Shown here: positions 1-5,273 of the stretch, piece by piece
How positions within the stretch are numbered: position 1 is the first letter of the stretch
How the letters are laid out: each line of letters begins with the position of its first letter
Source of the DNA: Chloroflexota bacterium
GTDB lineage: Bacteria; Chloroflexota; Anaerolineae; SpSt-600
Length of the DNA: 5,273 bases
Direction: 5' to 3'
NCBI GenBank assembly: GCA_011041825.1
Contig: DRAO01000255.1
Location: 1 to 5,273, forward strand
The notes under the pieces: generated by a model
Databases searched by the model: none
What the model was told of the DNA's origin: nothing
The model's input: the letters and a program-made list of their open reading frames with translations, nothing else
Program-made: the position numbers and the translations under genes

Positions 1-287
<287 letters not shown>

Positions 288-319
288 TCACGGCGGTAAC
301 AGGGCACCCGCCGCAAAAT

Positions 320-3300
320 TCACTTAGGGCGTGGCAAACGGCGAGAAAGGTCAAAGCTCCCGAACCCGAGGAAAGGCGGCCTTTCCTCCCTGTCCTCCCT
401 CCCGAAAGTGTACTTCTCGCCGTTGTAATCGTAAACTTCAACCGAGAGGGCCAACGATTGCAGCTCTTTCACCAGCACCTTAAAGGATTCGGGCATTTCG
501 GGTTCGGTTACCTTCTCACCCTTCACAATAGCCTCGTAAGTCTTGACACGCCCGGTCACGTCATCGGACTTGATGGTAAGCATTTCCTGAAGGGTATGGG
601 CAGCACCATAGGCTTCCAAGGCCCAAACTTCCATCTCACCGAAGCGCTGCCCACCGAACTGGGACTTGCCGCCCAGAGGCTGCTGCGTGACCAGGGAATA
701 AGGGCCGGTGGAACGGGCGTGCACCTTGTCCTCCACCAGGTGTATGAGCTTCATCATCATAATCATACCAACTGTTACGGGTTGGTCGTAAGGCTCCCCT
801 GTCTTGCCATCGTAGAGGATCATCTTGCCAGTGATGGGAACAGGTTGCCCGATCTCCTTGCTCACCTTCACCGCCTGGGCCATAAGCTCTTCTTCAGGGA
901 CTCCTTCTATGGATGGATATTCCCCGGTCACAAAACCTATCCACTCCCGCAGGCAAACCTTGCGGGCCAAGCGGTCAGCTTCCACCCTGGCCTCCCTGGG
1001 CCTGCGGTCATCCTCAAAGACGAGGATGGCATCGGGGTCATAACCCCTTTCACGGAGCCATTCCTTAAGGGCGCTCCGGCGGGCATAGACCCAATCGCTC
1101 ATAAGCCTATCAGGGTCATAGAGGTCGCCAATCCAGTGGACCAGGTATAGCCTGCGGGCCTCTTCATCATCCTCTATGTCCTCAGGGTTGTATTCGATTT
1201 CCTTCAGCCACTGCCAGGCCCTCTCGGTGACCTCCTCCCAAGCCCGGTCTATGAGCCAGGCCCTTGCCAATTCAGCGGAGATTTCATCCTCATCCGCACC
1301 ATCGAACACCGGCGATATGGCCTTGAACCCCAGCCGGTAAGCTGCCCAGCCCAGGTGGGTCTCCAGAACCTGGCCGATGTTCATACGGGCTGGCACGCCA
1401 AGGGGGTTGAGGATGATTTCCACAGGTGTCCCATCAGGCAGGTAGGGCATATCCTCCACCGGCACCACTTTGGAGATCACGCCCTTGTTCCCGTGCCGTC
1501 CGGCCATCTTATCGCCTTCGGTGAGTTTACGGCGCTGAGCCACATACACTCTGATGACTTTCTCCACCCCGGCGGGCATATCCTTGTATTGATCCCGGGA
1601 GAACTCCTTTACGTCTATGACCACGCCCCGTTCACCGTGGGGCATCCTGAGGCTGGAATCCTTCACATCCCTGGCCCGCTCCCCGAAGATAGCCCGCAGG
1701 AGTTTCTCCTCAGGGCTGAGTTCGGTCTCACCCTTGGGGGTCACTTTCCCCACCAGGATGTCGCCAGGGCCAACCTCAGCGCCGATGCGGATGATGCCGT
1801 TCTCGTCCAGATCCCTCAGGGCCTCCTCACCAATGTTAGGGATGTCACGGGTGATTTCCTCAGGTCCAAGCTTCGTATCCCTGGCTTCGACTTCGTATTG
1901 CTCTATGTGGATGGAGGTGTACCTATCTTCCTGGATGAGGGCCTCGCTGACCAGGATGGCGTCCTCGTAGTTGCCGCCTTCCCAGGAGATGAAGGCCACA
2001 AGCACGTTCTGACCCAAGGCCAATTCGCCGTTCTGAGTGGAGCTGGTATCGGCCAAGACCTGCCCCTTCTTTACGAAGTCGCCCTTGTTGACTATTGGCC
2101 GCTGGTCTATGCAGGTGGACTGGTTAGAGCGTTCATAACGGCGGAGAGGATATATCCGCAGTCCGCTTTCCCCCTTTACCACAATCTGGGTGGAGGTGAC
2201 GCTTACAACCTCGCCATCCTCCTGGGCCAGCACCACCTGGCCGGAGTCCTTAGCGGCATAGTACTCCATCCCTGTGGAGACAAGGGGAGCCTCCGGCTTC
2301 ACCAGAGGAACGGCCTGGCGCTGCATATTTGACCCCATCAGAGCACGGTTGGCGTCGTCGTGCTCCAGGAAGGGTATCAGCGAGGCGGAGACGCCCACAA
2401 TCTGCTTCGGCGAGACATCCATATAATCCACCTGCTCCACAGGACGGATGGCGAACTCGTGGTGGACACGCACCGAGACTTTATCGGTCAGGAAGAAGCC
2501 CCTCTCATCAACGGGGGCGTTAGCCTGGGCTATGGTGAACTGCTCCTCTTCATCGGCGGTGAGGTAGACGACCTCATCGGTCACCATAGGCCAAATCTTT
2601 ATCTCCCGGTAAGGAAGCCCGGCAATCCGCTCAGCCAATTCCTCGGTGATCTCGGTGCCTGCCTCGGCTACCACCTCCCCGGTCTCCGGGTCAACCAGCC
2701 GCTCCCGGAGCTTTTTGCCTACCAGCTCCTTCGGCCTGTTGGGCACTACCTTTATCACCTTGCGATAAGGTGTCTCCAGGAACCCAAAGGGGTTGATGCG
2801 AGCATAGGTGGCGAGGCTTCCTATCAGGCCGATGTTAGGGCCTTCTGGGGTCTCGATAGGGCATATACGTCCGTAGTGGGAGTGGTGGACGTCTCGGACC
2901 TCGAACCCCGCCCGTTCTCGGCGCAACCCTCCTGGGCCAAGGGCTGATACCCTGCGCTTATGGGTGAGTTCGGCCAGCGGGTTGGTCTGGTCCATAAACT
3001 GGGAAAGCTGGCTGCCTCCGAAGAATTCCCTCAACGCCGCCATCACAGGACGAATGTTGATGAGGGAAATTGGGGTGATTTCCTCAGGTTCCCGAATGCT
3101 CATCCGCTCCTTAACCACCCGTTCGAGCCGGAGAAGCCCCACCCTCATCTGGTTCTGGATGAGTTCACCCACCGTCCTAACTCGCCGGTTCCCCAGGTGG
3201 TCAATATCATCCTCGGCCTCAACCCCGTTGTTTATCATTATCATCTTCTCGACCACCTTGACCAGGTCCTCTTTCGTGAGGGTGCGGTGGTCTATCGGGA

Positions 3301-4150
3301 TTTCCAGGCCGAGACGCTTGTTGAGCTTATAGCGACCCACCCGACTGAGGTCATACCGGCGAGGGTTGAAGAACAGGGCAGTGAGATAGTTGCGGGCGTT
3401 CTCAACGGTGGGTGGGTCACCGGGGCGCATACGGCGGTAGAATTCTATCAGAGCTTCCTCGGTGCTCCTGGAAGGGTCTTTCTCAATGGTAGCCTTGATG
3501 TAAGGGTGGTCGGGCATAGTATCAACGGCTTCGAAGAGCTCAATCAATTCCTCATCGGTACCGTAGCCGACAGCCCGCAGCAATATGGTAACGGGCATCT
3601 TGCGGCGTCTTTCGACTTTGACGGCAATGACATCCCGCTTCGAGGTCTCAAACTCCAGCCAAGCTCCCCGGTTAGGTATGAGTTTGGCGTAACAGAGTTG
3701 TCTTCCAGTCGCCCTATCCTCCTCCAGGGTGAAATACACGCCTGGGGAACGGATGAGCTGACTTACAACCACCCTCTCTGCCCCGTTTACAATGAAAGTG
3801 CCCCGTTCGGTCATAAGGGGGAAATCACCGAAGAAAATCCTCTGCTCCTGGATTTCCCCGGTCTCGTGGTTAACCAGGCGCACTTTCACCCACAGGGGGG
3901 CGGCGTAAGTCAGGTCACGTAAACGACATTCTTCCACCGTGTATTTGGGCTTACCGAACTCATAATCCAAGAAGTGAAGCTCCAAGGTTTTGTTGAAGCT
4001 TTGGATAGGCGAGATTTCATCAAACAGTTCCCTTAGCCCTTTTTCCTGAAACCACTTATAAGAATTAAGCTGTACCTCGATCAATCCGGGCAGAGGGAGA
4101 ACATCCCGGATACGAGCATAATTTTTCTTACCCGAGTGATTCACCCACAT
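320..4150 (-). CDS. rpoB: RNA polymerase beta subunit
   Basis: Complete 1276-residue beta subunit of RNA polymerase, somewhat longer than the roughly 1190 residues of Bacillus RpoB. Domains follow the usual order: protrusion and lobe (about 10-370), fork and rifampicin-binding region (about 375-450), external and hybrid-binding regions with the flap (about 450-950), and the C-terminal anchor (about 1140-1240). Acidic E729 and D730 ([12 protein letters not shown]) match E. coli E813 and D814. K881 and K889 in [12 protein letters not shown] match K1065 and K1073, and R922 in ARMNIGQ matches R1106. The flap-tip helix lies near 811-827 ([14 protein letters not shown]). Two inserts relative to Bacillus occur at about 466-522 and 953-1109, and about 40 residues follow the anchor. 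The ATG is supported by AGGGAGGA (4161-4168), 10 nt upstream, and by [17 protein letters not shown] at residues 11-27. The gene is intact with no frameshift; rpoC follows closely. Confidence 0.99.
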   Translation of the reverse strand: MWVNHSGKKNYARIRDVLPLPGLIEVQLNSYKWFQEKGLRELFDEISPIQSFNKTLELHFLDYEFGKPKYTVEECRLRDLTYAAPLWVKVRLVNHETGEIQEQRIFFGDFPLMTERGTFIVNGAERVVVSQLIRSPGVYFTLEEDRATGRQLCYAKLIPNRGAWLEFETSKRDVIAVKVERRRKMPVTILLRAVGYGTDEELIELFEAVDTMPDHPYIKATIEKDPSRSTEEALIEFYRRMRPGDPPTVENARNYLTALFFNPRRYDLSRVGRYKLNKRLGLEIPIDHRTLTKEDLVKVVEKMIMINNGVEAEDDIDHLGNRRVRTVGELIQNQMRVGLLRLERVVKERMSIREPEEITPISLINIRPVMAALREFFGGSQLSQFMDQTNPLAELTHKRRVSALGPGGLRRERAGFEVRDVHHSHYGRICPIETPEGPNIGLIGSLATYARINPFGFLETPYRKVIKVVPNRPKELVGKKLRERLVDPETGEVVAEAGTEITEELAERIAGLPYREIKIWPMVTDEVVYLTADEEEQFTIAQANAPVDERGFFLTDKVSVRVHHEFAIRPVEQVDYMDVSPKQIVGVSASLIPFLEHDDANRALMGSNMQRQAVPLVKPEAPLVSTGMEYYAAKDSGQVVLAQEDGEVVSVTSTQIVVKGESGLRIYPLRRYERSNQSTCIDQRPIVNKGDFVKKGQVLADTSSTQNGELALGQNVLVAFISWEGGNYEDAILVSEALIQEDRYTSIHIEQYEVEARDTKLGPEEITRDIPNIGEEALRDLDENGIIRIGAEVGPGDILVGKVTPKGETELSPEEKLLRAIFGERARDVKDSSLRMPHGERGVVIDVKEFSRDQYKDMPAGVEKVIRVYVAQRRKLTEGDKMAGRHGNKGVISKVVPVEDMPYLPDGTPVEIILNPLGVPARMNIGQVLETHLGWAAYRLGFKAISPVFDGADEDEISAELARAWLIDRAWEEVTERAWQWLKEIEYNPEDIEDDEEARRLYLVHWIGDLYDPDRLMSDWVYARRSALKEWLRERGYDPDAILVFEDDRRPREARVEADRLARKVCLREWIGFVTGEYPSIEGVPEEELMAQAVKVSKEIGQPVPITGKMILYDGKTGEPYDQPVTVGMIMMMKLIHLVEDKVHARSTGPYSLVTQQPLGGKSQFGGQRFGEMEVWALEAYGAAHTLQEMLTIKSDDVTGRVKTYEAIVKGEKVTEPEMPESFKVLVKELQSLALSVEVYDYNGEKYTFGREDREERPPFLGFGSFDLSRRLPRPK

Positions 4151-4358
4151 ATAACTCGGCTCCTCCCTGATAGATTCTGTTTAACTTCACACGGGCCTTC
4201 AACAGACTTCGGAGAGGAAGCAGGGGTTATATTTTCATAAAACAGAGGGATAACGAGGATGTATGTTTAACATAAGCCCGCCTTTGGGTTTTTCAGACGT
4301 TATAGATTTATCAAGAACCCCTGCGTGGGGAGAAGAAGCTAGGGCCCGGAACACGCAA
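4151..4358 (-). promoter_or_regulatory. long untranslated leader of rpoB
   Basis: About 208 nt separate the predicted start of transcription (near 4358) from the rpoB ATG. In this stretch I see no gene, but several possible RNA pairings. GCAGGGGTT (4316-4324) is perfectly complementary to AACCCCTGC (4220-4228), a 9-bp long-range helix. The GGGTT part could instead pair with a nearer AACCC (4286-4290). Smaller elements are the inverted repeat TATGTT-T-AACATA (4262-4274), CTTC/GAAG arms at 4207-4220, and CTGTT (4201-4205) with AACAG (4177-4181) just upstream of the Shine-Dalgarno sequence. A regulatory role is inferred from length and pairing only; the leader matches no RNA family I recognise and lacks a clear terminator in the direction of transcription. 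Confidence 0.5.
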
Positions 4359-4364
4359 CCTAAA

Positions 4365-4392
4365 ATTATACCACTTTTTAAAAATTTGTCAA
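4365..4392 (-). promoter_or_regulatory. consensus sigma-70 type promoter for rpoB
   Basis: The minus strand reads TTGACA (4387-4392), a 16-nt spacer, then TATAAT (4365-4370). Both hexamers match the housekeeping sigma factor consensus exactly, with the spacer one base below the optimal 17. Transcription would start near 4358. The -35 box falls within the final Leu-Thr codons of the upstream HNH gene and that gene's TAA stop lies in the spacer, so the promoter and the coding end share sequence. It is placed to drive rpoB-rpoC independently of the upstream tRNA and HNH transcription. Confidence 0.9.
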
Positions 4393-4896
4393 GTTGAGGT
4401 ATTTGCTCCAAACCTCATTATGCCGGGCCTCGCTTAAGAGGACAAAAGCGATGTAACGGGGGCGAGTGGGTTTAGATAGAAGCCTCATCCCAGCCTCCTG
4501 AGGCGTCCTAGAGCCCTTGCGCTGGTTGCAGGTTTTACAAGCAGTAACCACGTTTTCCCACGTGGTCTCTCCCCCCCTCTGGCGGGGTATGACGTGGTCT
4601 AAAGTAAGTTCGCTCTTCGGAAGCTGCCTCCCACAGTATTGGCAGGTATAATGGTCCCGGGCGAAGACGGTCTTGCGGGTGAGGGGGAACTTCACATACC
4701 TGGGGACCTTAACGTAAGTAACAAGGCGGATTACAAGAGGAAGAGGCAAGGAGAGGTTCTCCGAGCGCAGCTTTGCCTCAGCAGCCTCTATAATTTCTGC
4801 CTTTTCTTTCAGGACAAGGATGATAGCCCTCTTAACCGAGACGATGTTTAAAGGTTCATAGGTAGCATTAAGCACTAACACTGAACCATTTAACAT
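4378..4896 (-). CDS. free-standing HNH endonuclease family protein
   Basis: A 172-residue protein of the HNH nuclease superfamily, which binds a metal ion and typically cleaves DNA. The C-terminal half carries the full motif: CQYC (C85, C88), LTLDHVIPRQRGGE with D100 and H101, W113-E-N115, then CKTCN (C120, C123, N124) and K127. The four cysteines would hold a structural zinc; H101, N115 and N124 match the H-N-N/H positions. The N-terminal half begins VLVLNATYEPLNIVSVKRAIILVLK (residues 6-30), a conserved lead I associate with a widespread family of small stand-alone HNH proteins whose role is not established. No methylase, intein or transposase is nearby, so restriction or homing is not suggested. 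The ATG at 4894-4896 has AGGGGGA (4903-4909) 6 nt upstream. No clear promoter precedes it. Its last codons contain the -35 box of rpoB. Family assignment is firm; cellular function is unknown. Confidence 0.93.
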   Translation of the reverse strand: MLNGSVLVLNATYEPLNIVSVKRAIILVLKEKAEIIEAAEAKLRSENLSLPLPLVIRLVTYVKVPRYVKFPLTRKTVFARDHYTCQYCGRQLPKSELTLDHVIPRQRGGETTWENVVTACKTCNQRKGSRTPQEAGMRLLSKPTRPRYIAFVLLSEARHNEVWSKYLNLTNF

Positions 4897-4918
4897 CTCT
4901 GGTCCCCCTGCAATTATT

Positions 4919-4937
4919 GCGGGGCGGAATTGCCCGC
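4919..4937 (-). other. GC-rich hairpin upstream of the HNH gene
   Basis: The minus strand can fold GCGGGC (4932-4937) against GCCCCGC (4919-4925) with one bulged C and a six-base loop. A smaller palindrome, GCAATAATTGC (4910-4920), overlaps it and ends next to the Shine-Dalgarno sequence at 4903-4909. These could limit translation of the HNH gene or protect a processed 5' end, but no function is demonstrated by the sequence. Confidence 0.35.
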
Positions 4938-4949
4938 TTACAGGGAAGC

Positions 4950-4992
4950 CCTTAAAAATAAAGCCCCAAATTGCGGGGCTTTATTTTTAAGG
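4950..4992 (-). terminator. rho-independent terminator after tRNA-Val
   Basis: Perfect 18-bp inverted repeat: arms at 4950-4967 and 4975-4992 with a 7-nt loop. The core on the minus strand is GCCCC-GCAATTT-GGGGC followed by TTTATTTTTAA, and an A-rich tract precedes it. This is the classic intrinsic terminator shape. Because the repeat is symmetrical it has a T-rich 3' arm on both strands and could stop transcription in either direction. It begins in the two C residues that follow the tRNA discriminator base, so it would release the tRNA precursor with a short trailer. Some read-through would be needed to express the HNH gene from the tRNA promoter. Confidence 0.9.
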
Positions 4993-5064
4993 TGGGCGAG
5001 GAGGGTTTCGAACCCCCGACCTCGCGGATGTGAGCCGCGCGCTCTCCCACTGAGCTACTCGCCC
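4993..5064 (-). tRNA. tRNA-Val (anticodon CAC)
   Basis: The 72-nt cloverleaf reads cleanly on the minus strand. The acceptor stem GGGCGAG pairs fully with CTCGCCC and the discriminator base is A. U8-A9 is followed by a D stem GCTC/GAGC with loop AGTGGGA. The anticodon stem CGCGG/CCGCG encloses loop CTCACAT, with CAC at 5030-5032 reading the valine codon GUG. The variable loop is AGGTC, and the T stem GGGGG/CCCTC has one G-U pair around TTCGAAA. Only CC is encoded after the discriminator, followed by TT, so the terminal A of CCA must be added or rebuilt after trimming. It has its own consensus promoter just upstream and an intrinsic terminator starting at its 3' end, so it is a single-gene unit. 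Confidence 0.97.
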
Positions 5065-5077
5065 CTTCCGCAACCCT

Positions 5078-5105
5078 ATTATAACAGATAACCCAGATTT
5101 GTCAA
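5078..5105 (-). promoter_or_regulatory. consensus sigma-70 type promoter for tRNA-Val
   Basis: The minus strand reads TTGACA (5100-5105), a 16-nt spacer, then TATAAT (5078-5083), both hexamers exact. Only 13 nt separate the -10 box from the first base of the mature tRNA, so the 5' leader removed by RNase P would be only about five to seven bases. A strong promoter suits a stable RNA gene. Confidence 0.92.
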
Positions 5106-5151
5106 CTCAATGGGATGGGAGGGTGTTGAAAAACTCTGGGGTTAAACTTAC

Positions 5152-5166
5152 CCCCGGGAGCCGGGG
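5152..5166. repeat. short GC-rich inverted repeat
   Basis: CCCCGG (5152-5157) and CCGGGG (5161-5166) form a perfect 6-bp stem with a 3-nt loop. It sits between the long terminator and the tRNA promoter and has no T run after it on either strand. It may be a minor RNA structure or an upstream promoter-region element; no role can be assigned. Confidence 0.35.
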
Positions 5167-5170
5167 AAGG

Positions 5171-5227
5171 AAAAAGAGTGGTATTTTCTTGCACGGCGGC
5201 TTCGCCGCCGTGCAAGAAAATACCCTC
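5171..5227 (-). terminator. very long hairpin with T run, likely terminator of the upstream gene
   Basis: Arms at 5180-5200 and 5204-5224 are perfectly complementary over 21 bp with a 3-nt loop. On the minus strand the stem extends by GAG (5225-5227) with CTC (5176-5178) past one bulged base, and TTTTT (5171-5175) follows at once. This fits an intrinsic terminator for minus-strand transcription entering from the right. The stem is unusually long, and its 5' arm rather than its 3' arm is T-rich, so the fit depends on the external T run. On the plus strand a run of six T occurs only after a 7-base gap. Confidence 0.65.
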
Positions 5228-5238
5228 AAAAGGCTTTT

Positions 5239-5273
5239 TTAACCTGCCTCGGGCAAAGGACGCTCATCAAATA
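5239..5273 (-). CDS. possible C-terminal end of an unidentified gene
   Basis: From the right edge one minus-strand frame reads FDERPLPEAG and then TAA (5239-5241), just before the long terminator hairpin. The charged and proline-rich composition and the terminator placed about 12 nt after the stop suggest a true gene end. Only ten codons are visible, so the product cannot be named. A second frame also stays open, to a TGA inside 5225-5235, and this could equally be noncoding. Confidence 0.35.
   Translation of the reverse strand, partial: FDERPLPEAG

Noticed and set aside
458..1150. Long plus-strand open frame opposite the 3' part of rpoB
   Set aside because: It is antisense to conserved rpoB codons, the translation has no family features, and no ribosome binding site or promoter supports it.
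1355..2332. 325-codon plus-strand open frame opposite rpoB
   Set aside because: Its length follows from codon bias of rpoB on the other strand; the peptide is rich in His, Gly and Leu with no recognisable motif.
2360..3922. Two further long plus-strand open frames opposite rpoB (to 2947, and from 2960)
   Set aside because: They share one shadow frame across the most conserved rpoB region, so conservation is explained by RpoB.
4235..4273. Twelve-codon open frame in the rpoB leader (begins MLNIHPRY), a possible leader peptide
   Set aside because: Only a weak AAGGCGG precedes it at poor spacing, there is no run of regulatory codons, and a frame this short is expected by chance.
4274..4293. Plus-strand hairpin AAGCCC...GGGTTTTT resembling a terminator
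   Set aside because: The stem is only about 3-5 bp with a bulge and no plus-strand gene lies upstream to be terminated.
4639..4851. Plus-strand open frame inside the HNH gene
   Set aside because: It lies wholly antisense to the HNH motif region and has no initiation signals.
4378..4896. HNH protein as part of a homing, restriction or phage system
   Set aside because: No methylase, intein, intron, integrase or attachment duplication is present next to it or in the tRNA.
4993..5064. tRNA-Val as an integration site of a mobile element
   Set aside because: No duplicate of the tRNA 3' end and no integrase is visible in the window; its 3' side is a normal terminator.

Overview
The window is core bacterial housekeeping DNA. 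Every supported gene lies on the minus strand, so the order of transcription runs from high to low coordinates: end of an unidentified gene, terminator, tRNA-Val, terminator, small HNH nuclease gene, rpoB, and the start of rpoC. GC content is moderate to high, start sites carry clear Shine-Dalgarno sequences, and two promoters match the sigma-70 consensus at both hexamers. RpoB and the RpoC N-terminus look most like Chloroflexota, possibly near the Dehalococcoidia or a thermophilic relative. This rests on recalled family resemblance and on two large lineage-type inserts in RpoB, so the phylum is moderately confident and the class is not.

Layout by coordinate: 1-260 holds the first 86 codons of rpoC, and 261-319 is the short rpoB-rpoC gap containing the rpoC ribosome binding site. 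Complete rpoB (1276 residues) occupies 320-4150. About 208 nt of untranslated rpoB leader (4151-4358) follows a consensus promoter at 4365-4392, whose -35 box lies inside the last codons of the HNH gene (4378-4896). A perfect 18-bp hairpin terminator (4950-4992) separates that gene from tRNA-Val(CAC) at 4993-5064, which has its own consensus promoter at 5078-5105. The right end (5106-5273) holds a GC-rich hairpin, a very long terminator hairpin, and what may be the last ten codons of another gene.

rpoB and rpoC encode the two catalytic subunits of RNA polymerase and are evidently co-transcribed. The ribosomal protein genes rplJ and rplL, which precede rpoB in many bacteria, are absent here. 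rpoB instead has a private promoter and a long leader that could be regulatory. The HNH gene shows no promoter of its own and may depend on read-through from the tRNA promoter. I found no mobile element, CRISPR array or new multi-gene system. The points worth a second look are the RpoB inserts, the leader with mutually exclusive pairings, the promoter embedded in a coding end, and two promoters that resemble each other beyond their core boxes.
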